DNA of 63,307 nucleotides from Alphaproteobacteria bacterium (GTDB lineage Bacteria > Pseudomonadota > Alphaproteobacteria > MPNO01 > UBA2964), in the NCBI GenBank assembly GCA_009377375.1, contig WHUE01000013.1, positions 1 through 63,307 of the forward strand, written 5' to 3'. Positions within the stretch are counted from its first letter, which is position 1. Each line of letters starts with the position of its first letter. The notes under the pieces are model-generated. The model ran no database searches and was not told the DNA's origin. It saw only the letters and a list, made by a program, of their open reading frames with translations. The position numbers and the translations under genes were made by a program. This document shows, piece by piece, positions 29,397 through 38,527 of this stretch.

Positions 29397-29435
29397 CGAT
29401 GTCATCCGCGGCAAGGAACATGAGAGGACGGGACG

Positions 29436-31955
29436 ATGGGAAGCGTCGGGGAACGGGACAAGGCAGGGCGGCAAAGCCCGTGGAAGCCGGCGGTCAGGCG
29501 CCTGGGCGCGGGTGCGGCGCTCGCCGTTCTTGTCGCGGCCGGTCCGGTGGGCGCGGCGGGTAGCGGCCTTTCCGGCGACGGCGCGGGGGCCGGTGAGACC
29601 CAGCCCCGGCGGCAACTCGCCCAGTCCCGGGAGGCGCGCCGGTTCGACATCCCCGCCCAGCCCTTGGCGGACGCGCTGACCGTCTTCGGCCGCCAGGCCG
29701 GGCTTCAGGTCACGCTGGATGCCGCCATCGCGGCGGGACGGTCCGCGCCGGCGGTGGCGGGCACCATGCCGCCGCAGGAGGCGCTGCGCCGCCTGCTGGC
29801 CGGCAGCGGCATCACCTGGCATTTCAGCGACGGCAACACGGTCGCGCTGGAACGGCCGGGGGCCGGGGCCGGATCGGCCGCCGTCGTGCTGGACCCGATC
29901 CAGGTGGAGGGCAGGGGGGCCGCGCCGCCCACGGCGGATATCGGCGCCCTGCCGCCGGAATATGCCGGCGGCCAGGTGGCGCGGGGCGGCAGGCTCGGCG
30001 TTCTGGGCAACCAGGATATGATGGACGTGCCGTTCAGCATGACGAGCTACACCGATACGACGATACGCAACCAGCAGGCCGAGACGATCGCCGACGTGAT
30101 GGCGAACGATCCCTCCGTCCGCACCGGCTACGGGTTCGGCAATTTTTCCGAGCGGTTCGTCATCCGCGGCTTCCCGCTCTTCGGCGAGGACGTCGCCATC
30201 GACGGGCTGTACGGCAACGCGCCGCGCCAGATCGTCGGCATCGAGATGTTCGAGCGCGTCGAGGTGATGAAGGGCGCGAACGCCTTCCTCAACGGGGTGG
30301 GGCCGGGCAGCACCGGCGTCGGCGGCGGGATCAACCTGGTGCCCAAGCGCGCCGGCGACGCGCCGCTGACGCGGCTGACCGGCAACTATGCCCAGAACAG
30401 CCGGGTCGGCGCCCATGCCGATCTCGGCCGGCGCTTCGGCCGCGACGGCGCGTTCGGCGTGCGGGTGAACGCCGCGGCGCGCGACGGCGAGACCTCGATC
30501 GACGACGAGGAGCGCTATTACCACCTCGCCTCGGTGGCGCTCGACTACCGGGGCGACCGCACCAGGGTGACGCTCGATGGCGGCACCCAGCGCCAGCGTA
30601 TCCAGAAGGGGCGGCCGGTGGTGTTCGCCACCGCGCCGGTCGTGCCTGACGCGCCGTCGGCCAGCAGCAACTACTCGCCGGCCTACGCGTATTCCGACCT
30701 GGAGGACAGCTTCCTGCAGGCGCGCGCCGAATACGACCTCGCGCCGAAATTCACGATCCACGCCGCGCTCGGCGTCCGCGACATGCGCGAGGACGGCGAC
30801 TACGCCTCGCCCACGGTCACCGACAGCGCCGGCAACGCGACCGTCAGCCGCCTGACCGTGCCGCGCGAGGACGACAACCAGAGCGGCCAGCTCGGCTTCC
30901 GGGGCGAGGTCGCGTCCGGCGCCGTCATCCATCGCTTCAACGGCGGCGTCGCGGCGCTTCACACGGTCAACCGCAACGCCTTCGAATTCAGCGGGGCGGA
31001 GGCGACGAACATCTATAACCCGGCCTCGCTCGGCCGCCCGCCGACGACCTTTGCCGGCGGCGATTTCGACCATCTGCCGAAGGTTAGCGAGAGCACGCTG
31101 CGCAGCGTCTACCTGTCCGATACGCTGTCGTTCAATGACGACCAGGTGCTCGCGACGGTGGGCGTCCGGCACCAGAAGCTGCACGCGCGGGGATTCGACC
31201 GTACGACCTTCCAGGAGAGCTCGAACTACAACGAGGAGGCAGTCACCCCGGTCCTCGGCCTCGTGGTGAAGCCGGTCTCGACGGTCGCCCTCTACGCCAA
31301 CCGCATCGAGGGGCTCGCGCAGGGGCCGACCGCGCCGGGAACATCCGCGAATCCCGGCGAAATCTTTCCGCCCTTCACCTCGGTCCAGTACGAGGTCGGC
31401 GGCAAGCTGGATCTCGGCACGTTCGGCGCCGGGATGACCTTCTTCCAGACCACCCAGCCCAGCAGCGTCACCGATCCGGTCACGAATATTTTCAGCGTCG
31501 ACGGCGAGCAGGTGAACCGCGGGGTCGAGCTGACGATGTTCGGCGAACCCGCCCCGGGGCTGCGGCTGCTGGGCGGCGTCACGCTGACCAGCGCGGTCCT
31601 GGAAAAGACCGCCGGCGGCACGAACGACGGCAACCATGCGGTCGGCGTGCCGCTGTACCAGGCCAATCTCGGCGCGGAATGGGACCTGCCGTTCCTGAAC
31701 AGGGTTACCCTGTCGGCGCGTCTGCTGCATACCGCCCCGCAATATCTCGACGCGGCCAACACGCAGGAAGTGCCGCGCTGGACCCGGCTCGATATCGGCG
31801 CCCGCGTGACGCGCACGATAGAAGGCCGGGACGTCGTGTTCCGCGCGAATGTCGAGAACATCACCGACGAGGCGTACTGGGCGTCCGCGCAGGGCGGATA
31901 CCTGACGCAGGGCAATCCGCTGACGGCGAAGGTCTCCGTGGCGCTGGATTTCTGA
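29436..31955 (+). CDS. TonB-dependent siderophore receptor with STN signalling domain
   Basis: An 839-residue outer-membrane protein. After a signal region (about residues 20-41, ending VGAAG) comes an STN (secretin/TonB N-terminal) domain at about 67-130: RFDIPAQPLADALTVFGRQAG and the usual GTMPPQEALRRLLAGSG. The plug domain follows (MDVPFSMTSYTDTTIRNQQ, RFVIRGFP, ERVEVMKGANAFLNG, GGGINLVPKRA), then a 22-strand beta barrel ending in Phe (KVSVALDF). The STN domain fits the adjacent FecI/FecR pair, so it both imports a ferric siderophore and signals its presence. The siderophore is not identifiable and no biosynthesis genes are nearby. Confidence 0.93.
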   Translation: MGSVGERDKAGRQSPWKPAVRRLGAGAALAVLVAAGPVGAAGSGLSGDGAGAGETQPRRQLAQSREARRFDIPAQPLADALTVFGRQAGLQVTLDAAIAAGRSAPAVAGTMPPQEALRRLLAGSGITWHFSDGNTVALERPGAGAGSAAVVLDPIQVEGRGAAPPTADIGALPPEYAGGQVARGGRLGVLGNQDMMDVPFSMTSYTDTTIRNQQAETIADVMANDPSVRTGYGFGNFSERFVIRGFPLFGEDVAIDGLYGNAPRQIVGIEMFERVEVMKGANAFLNGVGPGSTGVGGGINLVPKRAGDAPLTRLTGNYAQNSRVGAHADLGRRFGRDGAFGVRVNAAARDGETSIDDEERYYHLASVALDYRGDRTRVTLDGGTQRQRIQKGRPVVFATAPVVPDAPSASSNYSPAYAYSDLEDSFLQARAEYDLAPKFTIHAALGVRDMREDGDYASPTVTDSAGNATVSRLTVPREDDNQSGQLGFRGEVASGAVIHRFNGGVAALHTVNRNAFEFSGAEATNIYNPASLGRPPTTFAGGDFDHLPKVSESTLRSVYLSDTLSFNDDQVLATVGVRHQKLHARGFDRTTFQESSNYNEEAVTPVLGLVVKPVSTVALYANRIEGLAQGPTAPGTSANPGEIFPPFTSVQYEVGGKLDLGTFGAGMTFFQTTQPSSVTDPVTNIFSVDGEQVNRGVELTMFGEPAPGLRLLGGVTLTSAVLEKTAGGTNDGNHAVGVPLYQANLGAEWDLPFLNRVTLSARLLHTAPQYLDAANTQEVPRWTRLDIGARVTRTIEGRDVVFRANVENITDEAYWASAQGGYLTQGNPLTAKVSVALDF

Positions 31956-31976
31956 CCGGCGGGGACGGGGTAGACG

Positions 31977-33134
31977 TTGACGAGCCGGACGATCAGGGCC
32001 TGGTATCTCGTCCACAAATGGACGAGCCTCGTCTGCACGGCGTTCATGCTGCTGCTGTGCCTGACCGGCCTGCCGCTGATCTTCCACGACGAGATCGACG
32101 CGCTGCTCGACGACGGCCCGGCGCTCGCCGACCGTCCGGCGGACGCGCCGCTTAAGACGCTCGACCAGGCGCTGGCGACCGCGCTGGCCGCGTTTCCGGG
32201 CGAGCGCGGGCTGTTCATGAGCTTCGACACCGACCGTCCGGTGGTCAACGTCACCACGGGGCCGACGGCGGATGCGACCGTCGAGCAGATGCACATCACC
32301 GCCATCGACCTGCGGACGGCGGAGATCGTCGGCTCCATCAAGGAGGAGGGGATCATGCATGTGATCCTCCGGCTGCACGTCGACATGTTCGCGGGGCTGC
32401 CGGGCGAGCTGTTCCTCGGCTTCATGGGGATGCTGCTGTTCGCCGCGGTGGTCTCCGGCGTCGTCGTCTACGCGCCGTTCATGCGCCGGCTGCGCTTCGG
32501 CACGGTCCGCGCCTCGCGCAGCGCCCGCACGAAGTGGCTCGACCTTCACAACCTGCTCGGCATCGTCACGCTGATGTGGCTCAGCGTGGTCGGACTCACC
32601 GGCGTCATCAACACGCTGTCGACGCCGCTGGTCTCGCTGTGGCGCAACGACCAGCTTGCCGAGATGATCGCGCCCTATGCCGGCCGGACGCCGCCGGCGC
32701 GATACGCGTCGCTGCACGAGGCGGTGGCGACCGCGCGGCGGGCGGCGCCGGGCACCGCCCCGCAATTCGTCGCCTTCCCCGGCGTCCGCTTCAGCAGCGA
32801 CCACCACTACGCAGTCTGGCTGCGCGGCGCGACCCCGGCGACGGAGCGGCTGCTGACGCCGGCGCTGGTCGACGCGGAGACCGGCGCGCTCAGCGCGATG
32901 CGGACGATGCCGTGGTACATGACCGTGCTGCGGCTGTCCCAGCCGCTGCATTTCGGCGACTATGGCGGCTTGCCGCTGAAGATTCTCTGGGCGCTGCTCG
33001 ATATCGTCGCGATCCTGATCCTCGGCAGCGGGCTCTATCTCTGGCTGGTGCGCCGCGGCGCGCCGATCGAGGCGCGGCTGCAGGAAATCGTCACGGGCGG
33101 GCGGCGGCCGGCCGGGCCGGAGACGGTCCCGTGA
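31977..33134 (+). CDS. PepSY-associated transmembrane protein (iron-uptake locus)
   Basis: A 385-residue inner-membrane protein of the PepSY_TM family, often encoded with TonB-dependent receptors and proposed to act as a ferric-siderophore reductase. Four hydrophobic segments are visible: AFMLLLCLTGLPLIF (near residue 25), FLGFMGMLLFAAVVSGVVVY (about 145-165), LLGIVTLMWLSVVGLTGVI (about 193-212) and LWALLDIVAILILGSGLYLWLV (about 340-362). PepSY-type periplasmic parts lie between, with several His residues (HKW, HVDMF, HNLLG, HF) that could bind haem. Start is TTG at 31977, 21 bases after the receptor stop, so it is in the same operon. Confidence 0.87.
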   Translation: MTSRTIRAWYLVHKWTSLVCTAFMLLLCLTGLPLIFHDEIDALLDDGPALADRPADAPLKTLDQALATALAAFPGERGLFMSFDTDRPVVNVTTGPTADATVEQMHITAIDLRTAEIVGSIKEEGIMHVILRLHVDMFAGLPGELFLGFMGMLLFAAVVSGVVVYAPFMRRLRFGTVRASRSARTKWLDLHNLLGIVTLMWLSVVGLTGVINTLSTPLVSLWRNDQLAEMIAPYAGRTPPARYASLHEAVATARRAAPGTAPQFVAFPGVRFSSDHHYAVWLRGATPATERLLTPALVDAETGALSAMRTMPWYMTVLRLSQPLHFGDYGGLPLKILWALLDIVAILILGSGLYLWLVRRGAPIEARLQEIVTGGRRPAGPETVP

Positions 33135-33316
33135 AGCGCCCCGCCCCGGTCCCGTTCCTGCATGTCTTCGGAATCCCCGTCCTCGTCGCGCTGATCAGCA
33201 TCGTCGGGCTGGTGGCCGCGCTGCTCGGCGACGGGCCGATGGACGCGATTTCCTGGATCGGGCTGCTCGTGCCCCTGCTCCTGATCCTCTGGGCGCTGCG
33301 CTACCGCCGCCGCTGA
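33131..33316 (+). CDS. Small two-TM membrane protein at the end of the iron locus
   Basis: A 61-residue protein starting at GTG 33131, overlapping the PepSY gene stop (GTGA). It is mostly hydrophobic: segment one about residues 14-33 (IPVLVALISIVGLVAALLGD), a short polar turn, segment two about 39-55 (ISWIGLLVPLLLILWAL), and a basic end RYRRR. The overlap implies co-translation with the PepSY protein, so it may be a subunit or assembly partner of that membrane protein. Small proteins of this kind often follow PepSY genes but have no assigned role. Confidence 0.75.
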   Translation: MKRPAPVPFLHVFGIPVLVALISIVGLVAALLGDGPMDAISWIGLLVPLLLILWALRYRRR

Positions 33317-33325
33317 GGCCGGCGT

Positions 33326-33823
33326 CTACAGCTTGCCGTACAGCCCGCGCTCCCTGTGCCAGTCCTCGATGCCGGTATCGGCGTATTGCCGGTGATGGGT
33401 CTCGCCGGGCCCTTCGGCGACCTCCACCCAGGGCTGCTTGTGCATCAGCATGGTGTGGCGGTGTTCCGGCGCAATGGGGAGCGGCGTGTCGATGCAGGAC
33501 GCGAACGGGTAGATCCACTGGGCGTAGAGCGGGTTGTGGTTCCACAGCATCGTGCCGCAGGTCTTGCAGAAATGCCGGCGCGAATAGCCCCGCCCGTCCT
33601 CCTCGTACCGGCCGCGGTCGTTGAGCGCGGAGCGGTAGACGGCGATGTTCTCCTCGCCCTCGACCTTCAGCGTCCCGGCCTCGGCCATGATGTTGATGGT
33701 GTATCCACCGCCGCCGTTGAGCTTGCGGCAGGTGGAGCAGTAGCAGCGCGAGAACGGGTAGGGGGTGTTCGACTCCACCGAGAATTTCACCGCGCCGCAA
33801 TGGCATGAGCCCTGCAGTTTCAT
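33326..33823 (-). CDS. GFA-family (glutathione-dependent formaldehyde-activating-like) zinc protein
   Basis: A 165-residue protein of the GFA/CENP-V fold. Zinc-binding cysteines are visible: GSCHCGAV near residues 6-11, CYCSTCRKLNGGGG near 27-37, and CKTCGTMLW in the middle. The family was named for S-hydroxymethylglutathione formation, but most members have unknown activity. ATG at 33823 has GGGAGA upstream. It converges with the iron operon and is divergent from the CPA1 antiporter gene. Confidence 0.87.
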   Translation of the reverse strand: MKLQGSCHCGAVKFSVESNTPYPFSRCYCSTCRKLNGGGGYTINIMAEAGTLKVEGEENIAVYRSALNDRGRYEEDGRGYSRRHFCKTCGTMLWNHNPLYAQWIYPFASCIDTPLPIAPEHRHTMLMHKQPWVEVAEGPGETHHRQYADTGIEDWHRERGLYGKL

Positions 33824-33954
33824 CGGATGTCTCCCTGGTTTGCGACAGCCTGTTCGGTCGCTTCCGCGTCGATGAGGCATTCTGCCAGTTCATGTGCCGT
33901 CGCGCACGGGTCGCACTTGTATGCTCGGTCGGCTTCCCATACCGTCGCAATGAA

Positions 33955-35829
33955 ATGGATATCGCTAACCAGCTCATTCTCGTAGGCGCGGGACTCGTTG
34001 CCCTGAGCGTCGTCGTGGGGCTGGTTTCCTCGCGTTTCGGGGCGCCGCTGCTGCTGGTGTTCCTGGTGCTCGGCATGCTGGCGGGAGAGGAGGGGCCGGG
34101 CGGAATCGATTTCGACGATTTTCACGCCGCCTATCTCGTCGGCAGCATCGCGCTCGCCATCATCCTGTTCGATGGCGGGCTGAGGACCAGCACGCGCGAC
34201 CTTCGCAGGGCGATCGCGCCCGCCGGGCTGCTGGCGACCGTGGGCGTGGTGGTCACCGCGGGGATCACCGGCGCCGGGGCGAAATGGCTGCTGGGCACGA
34301 CCTGGCTCGAAGGGCTTCTGGTCGGTTCCATCGTGGCGTCGACGGATGCGGCCGCCGTGTTCCTGCTGCTGCATTCGCGAGGCATGAGGCTCAAGGATCG
34401 GCCGAGATCGACGCTGGAGATCGAGGCCGGGCTGAACGACCCCATGGCGGTGTTCCTGACAGTCTCCTGCGTCGGGCTGCTGACGGCGGTGGAGATCGGG
34501 CCGGGCGCGGACGATGTCGGCGCGCTTGCGACGCGGTTCGCGGTCCAGGCCCTGGGCGGGAGTGGGATCGGGGTGGCGGCGGGATTCATGCTCCTGTGGC
34601 TGACCAACCGGCTCAACGTCGCCTCCGGCCTGTATCCGGTGTTTGCCGTGGCGATGGCGCTGCTGATCTTTTCCGGCGCGCAGGAGGTGGGGGCGAGCGG
34701 ATTCCTCGCCGCCTACCTGGCGGGAATCGTGTTCGGCAGCCGACGGCACCGGGCGACCCAGATCATCAACCGCTTCCATGACGGGCTTGCCTGGCTCAGC
34801 CAGATCACGCTGTTCCTGATGCTCGGCCTGCTGGTTACGCCGTCCGCGCTGCTGCCCAACATCCTGCCGGCGCTGGGCGTGGCCCTGGTGCTCATCTTCG
34901 TCGGCCGGCCCGTGGCCGGTCTCCTCTGTCTGCTGCCGTTCCGTGTGGGGCGGGCGGAGATCGGCTTCGTGTCCTGGGTGGGCCTGCGCGGCGCGGTGCC
35001 GATCTATCTCGGCACGATCCCGGTGCTGGCCGGTCTCGAGAACGCACGACTGTTCTTCGATGTCGTATACGTCGTCGTCATCGTTTCCCTCGTCGTGCAG
35101 GGCTGGTCGATCGCGGCGGCCGCACGCCGGTTCGGCATGACCTTGCCGCCGCGCCCGCAAACACCGCCGCGGCTCGATATCGACATGCCTGCCGAGGTGG
35201 GCCGCGACATCTCGGTCTACACGGTGCAGCCGTCCAGCCTCGCGCTGCGGCGGACCCTCGGCCGCATGCCGCTGCCGCCTGGCACGGACGTCGTCTCCGT
35301 CTATCGCGACGGCGAAATGAGATCGCCCGGCGGTCTCGACCGTCTGGCCCCCGGCGACCATGTGCTGCTGATGGCGAAGGTCGACCAGCTTCCGGTTCTG
35401 GACCGGCTGTTCGGCAGGAAGCCGCCGGCGTCGCACGGGCTCGATGCGGCGCTTCTGGGCGAGTTCGTCTTTCCCGGCGAAACGACGACCGGCGCCATCG
35501 CGGACATGTACGAGTTCCGCGTGCCCGCCCGATGCCGCGACCTGCCGGTCCGCGCGTTTCTGCGCGGCAACCTGATTGGCGTGCCGCGTCCCGGCCGCCG
35601 CATCCGCCTCGACGCGGTCGAGCTCGTGGTCCGGGAGGTCGCGGAGGGGGAGATCGTCAGCGTCGCCATAGAGCTGGAGCCGGACGAAAGGTCGCTCCAC
35701 CGTCTCGATCCGGCGCTGGTCTGGCTTCGGGCCCTGCTGTGGGACCCGGTGCGGGAACGGACCGTCTCGGCGACGCGGGCGGCCGCCGCCCGCTGGCCCT
35801 GGGTGCGGCGGGACGCAGGCTCCCGCTGA
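33955..35829 (+). CDS. CPA1-family K+(Na+)/H+ antiporter, NhaP2/CvrA type
   Basis: A 624-residue inner-membrane antiporter. Around 12 transmembrane segments fill residues 1-390; the CPA1 ion-binding motif Asn-Asp is present in EIEAGLNDPMAVFLT (near residue 160), with AIILFDGGLRT and IVASTDAAAVFLLL preceding it. A cytosolic C-terminal region (about 415-624) includes a TrkA-C/RCK-like module (MPLPPGTDVVSVYRDGEMRSPGGLDRLAPGDHVLLMA) and a second beta-rich domain (ADMYEFRVPARCRDLPVRAFL), as in NhaP2 proteins that control cytosolic K+ and pH. Start ATG at 33955 gives the normal family N-terminus. Confidence 0.9.
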   Translation: MDIANQLILVGAGLVALSVVVGLVSSRFGAPLLLVFLVLGMLAGEEGPGGIDFDDFHAAYLVGSIALAIILFDGGLRTSTRDLRRAIAPAGLLATVGVVVTAGITGAGAKWLLGTTWLEGLLVGSIVASTDAAAVFLLLHSRGMRLKDRPRSTLEIEAGLNDPMAVFLTVSCVGLLTAVEIGPGADDVGALATRFAVQALGGSGIGVAAGFMLLWLTNRLNVASGLYPVFAVAMALLIFSGAQEVGASGFLAAYLAGIVFGSRRHRATQIINRFHDGLAWLSQITLFLMLGLLVTPSALLPNILPALGVALVLIFVGRPVAGLLCLLPFRVGRAEIGFVSWVGLRGAVPIYLGTIPVLAGLENARLFFDVVYVVVIVSLVVQGWSIAAAARRFGMTLPPRPQTPPRLDIDMPAEVGRDISVYTVQPSSLALRRTLGRMPLPPGTDVVSVYRDGEMRSPGGLDRLAPGDHVLLMAKVDQLPVLDRLFGRKPPASHGLDAALLGEFVFPGETTTGAIADMYEFRVPARCRDLPVRAFLRGNLIGVPRPGRRIRLDAVELVVREVAEGEIVSVAIELEPDERSLHRLDPALVWLRALLWDPVRERTVSATRAAAARWPWVRRDAGSR

Positions 35830-35856
35830 ACGCTCCTGCCGTGCCGAACGATACGG

Positions 35857-35871
35857 TTAAGGTGGTGTTAA
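35857..35871. promoter_or_regulatory. CtrA-type box upstream of cckA
   Basis: TTAA-GGTGGTG-TTAA, followed by CC, is an exact TTAA-N7-TTAA match. It stands 123 bases before the preferred cckA start (GTG 35994), or 21 bases before the alternative ATG at 35892. A half-site TTAAAC follows at 35949. CckA feeds phosphate to CtrA, so the site suggests feedback of the pathway on its own kinase (inference). Confidence 0.65.
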
Positions 35872-35993
35872 CCGCAATGAACGAACACTGAATGGAACAG
35901 GAGCCAAGGCACGCTCCGCGCCGTTATTTCAGGACCTTGCGCATTGTGTTAAACAGGCAATCCTCGGGTTCGGGGGATGCGACGGGAGGGTAT

Positions 35994-38510
35994 GTGACAG
36001 CGTTTTCCACCCTGCGCGGGGCTTTCGCCCGCCGATACCGGCCGATGGCGGCGGCGCTGCCCTGGCTGGCGCTGGCCGGCGCCGCGGGCCGGGCCGAGGC
36101 CGCGACCCTGTCCCCGGCCTATTCCATGCTCGGATGGTCCCTGGCGGGCGCGCTGGCGGTGGCCTGCGCGGCGCTGGCTTTCCTCTGGCTCCACTCTCGG
36201 CGCAGGACGCGCGCGCACGGGGTGGAGCCGCTGCATCTTCAGGCGCTGAATGCGCTGCCGACGGGCGCGCTGGTCGCCGACGGCGCCGGCAAGCCGGTCT
36301 GGTGCAACGCCGCATGGCGGCGCATGGCGGGCAACATCCATGGCGATGTCGCCGCCGCGATCGAGGCCAGTCTCGACGACGGGACGCGCCCGGACGCGGC
36401 GCCGCTGCGCGACGCGGCTGCGCATCATGCGGCGGCGTCTGCGGAGCTGCGGTTCCGCGGTCGGGCCGGCGCAGGGCCGGCGCCGTACAGGGTCGAGGTC
36501 CGTCCCCTGTCCGGCGCGTCGCGCATGACGCTGTGGACCCTCGACGCCGCCGCGCAGGCGGCGGTTCCCGAGAGGGTGGAGGAGCACCACGTCGCCGAAT
36601 TCCTAGGCGACGCCCCGCTGGGCTTTTACGCGGTTGACGGCGACGGGCGTTTCGTCGCCGTCAACGACACGATGGCGCGCTGGATCGGCCGGGACCGGGC
36701 GGCGCTGATCGACAGCGGCGTACGGCTGGCCGACATTATCGCCGAGGGCGTGCGTCCCGGCGCGCCGGCCCATGCCCCGTTCGCCGCAGACGGCGACGAG
36801 AGCCGCGGCGAGGTGGCCCTCCTCGGCGCCGACGGTCGCCGCTTCCAGGCATCCGTCATACAGAACGTCTTCCGCGAGCCCGGCGGCGGCGTGCGACATG
36901 CCCGGGCGCTGGTGCGCGACCTGACCGCGGAGCAGGACTGGGCCGAGGCGCTGCGCCGGTCCGACGAACGGTTCCACCGCTTCTTCGACGAGGCGCCGGT
37001 CGGCATCGTGCTGGTGGACGCGAGGGGGACGATCACGGAGTTCAGCACGGCGTTCGGCGAGATGATCGGCCGTCCCGGCGACGACATCGTCGGCCGCGGC
37101 CTCGCCGCCTGCGCCATCCAGGAGGATCGCGACCGCATCGCCCAGTGGATGGCCGGTGCGGTGGCGGGCAAGGATACGCAGCCGTTGCAGGCGACTCTGG
37201 CCGGCGCGAAGAAGGTCAACGCCTCGCTGTTCGCGCGGCGCATCGAGAGCCGCGACGGCGCCTGCGAGGGGCTGGTGGTCCACACCCTCGACCAGACCGA
37301 GCAGCGCAACCTTGAGACCCAGTTCTTCCAGTCGCAGAAGATGGACCTGGTCGGCAAGCTGGCCGGCGGCATCGCGCACGATTTCAACAACCTGCTGACC
37401 GCGATGATCGGGTTCTGCGACCTGCTGCTGCAGCGATACTCCGCCAAGGACCAGTCCTTCGGCGACATCATGCAGATCAAGCAGAACGCGAACCGGGCGG
37501 CCAATCTGGTGCGCCAGCTTCTCGCATTCTCGCGCCAGCAGACGCTGCAGCCGCGCGTGCTCGGCCTGACCGACATCCTGGCGGAGCTGTCGCATCTGCT
37601 GCGCCGGCTGATCGGCGCCAATATCACGCTGGATCTCGTGCATGGCCGCGACCTCGGGCTGATCAAGGCGGACCAGAGCCAGCTCGAGCAGGTCATCATC
37701 AACCTGGCGGTCAACGCCCGCGATGCGATGGACGGCGGCGGCACGCTGACCATCCGCACCCGCGCCGTGCTGGCCGCCGAGCTGGCCGGGCTGCCGCACG
37801 GCCCGCTGCCGCCGGGCGAATACGTGATGCTGGCGGTGACCGATACGGGCTGCGGCATCTCGAAGGAGCACCTGGGCCAGATCTTCGAGCCCTTCTTCAC
37901 AACCAAGGCGGTCGGATCGGGAACCGGGCTCGGGCTCTCCACCGTCTACGGCATCGTCAAGCAGACCGGCGGGCATATCTTCGTCGACAGCGCGCCGGGC
38001 GACGGCGCGACCTTCACCGTCTACCTGCCGCGCGTGGCCGCAGCCGAAGCCACGGTCGACGCCGACGATCAGGCGGAGGAAGCCCGCGCCGCCGCGCGCC
38101 GCGACCTTACAGGCGCCGGGACTGTGATGCTGGTGGAGGACGAGGACGCGGTGCGCATGTTCGGCGCGCGCGCGCTGCGCAACAAGGGCTATACCGTGGT
38201 CGAGGCCCCCTCGGGCGAGGAGGCGCTGGCGATGCTGCGCGAGGGAGACCGGGCCAGCACCATCGATGTGCTGATCACCGATGTCGTGATGCCTGGCATG
38301 GACGGCCCGGCCATGATCCGCCAGGTGCGCGAAACCCATCCCGACATGAAGGTCATCTTCATCTCGGGCTACACCGAGGATTCGTTCCGCCAGCGGCTCG
38401 ACGATTCCGAGGACATCCACTTCCTGCCCAAGCCCTTCACCCTCCAGCAGCTCGCCGGCAAGGTGAAGGAGATCATGAACGGGGAGACCGGCACCGGCGC
38501 CGCCGCCTGA
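35994..38510 (+). CDS. cckA: Hybrid histidine kinase CckA
   Basis: A membrane hybrid kinase/phosphatase that, through the phosphotransferase ChpT, controls CtrA. N-terminal hydrophobic segments (AAALPWLALAGAA and GWSLAGALAVACAALAFLWL) precede PAS domains (GDAPLGFYAVDGDGRFVAVNDTMARWIG; FFDEAPVGIVLVDARGTITEFS). The kinase core is of CckA type: [22 protein letters not shown] with phospho-His about residue 462, QVIINLAVNARDAM, FFTTKAVGSGTGLGLSTVYGIV. The receiver domain has phospho-Asp about 763 in VLITDVVMPGMDGP and LPKPFTLQQLAGKVKEIM. Start GTG at 35994 has GGGAGGG four bases upstream; the frame is open back to ATG 35892, which lacks a ribosome site. Confidence 0.9.
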   Translation: MTAFSTLRGAFARRYRPMAAALPWLALAGAAGRAEAATLSPAYSMLGWSLAGALAVACAALAFLWLHSRRRTRAHGVEPLHLQALNALPTGALVADGAGKPVWCNAAWRRMAGNIHGDVAAAIEASLDDGTRPDAAPLRDAAAHHAAASAELRFRGRAGAGPAPYRVEVRPLSGASRMTLWTLDAAAQAAVPERVEEHHVAEFLGDAPLGFYAVDGDGRFVAVNDTMARWIGRDRAALIDSGVRLADIIAEGVRPGAPAHAPFAADGDESRGEVALLGADGRRFQASVIQNVFREPGGGVRHARALVRDLTAEQDWAEALRRSDERFHRFFDEAPVGIVLVDARGTITEFSTAFGEMIGRPGDDIVGRGLAACAIQEDRDRIAQWMAGAVAGKDTQPLQATLAGAKKVNASLFARRIESRDGACEGLVVHTLDQTEQRNLETQFFQSQKMDLVGKLAGGIAHDFNNLLTAMIGFCDLLLQRYSAKDQSFGDIMQIKQNANRAANLVRQLLAFSRQQTLQPRVLGLTDILAELSHLLRRLIGANITLDLVHGRDLGLIKADQSQLEQVIINLAVNARDAMDGGGTLTIRTRAVLAAELAGLPHGPLPPGEYVMLAVTDTGCGISKEHLGQIFEPFFTTKAVGSGTGLGLSTVYGIVKQTGGHIFVDSAPGDGATFTVYLPRVAAAEATVDADDQAEEARAAARRDLTGAGTVMLVEDEDAVRMFGARALRNKGYTVVEAPSGEEALAMLREGDRASTIDVLITDVVMPGMDGPAMIRQVRETHPDMKVIFISGYTEDSFRQRLDDSEDIHFLPKPFTLQQLAGKVKEIMNGETGTGAAA

Positions 38511-38527
38511 GCGGGTCGGTCAGCGGT

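Noticed and set aside
29370-29423. Short ATG frame before the receptor start as an upstream extension
   Set aside because: It is in frame with the receptor gene but reaches a TGA before the receptor start at 29436, and it has no ribosome site.
28266-32951. A 1561-codon open frame on the minus strand opposite fecR and the receptor gene
   Set aside because: It is an antisense shadow of GC-rich codons. The plus-strand genes have complete family domains, and the antisense translation is low-complexity (Arg, Gly, Ala, His rich) with no motif.
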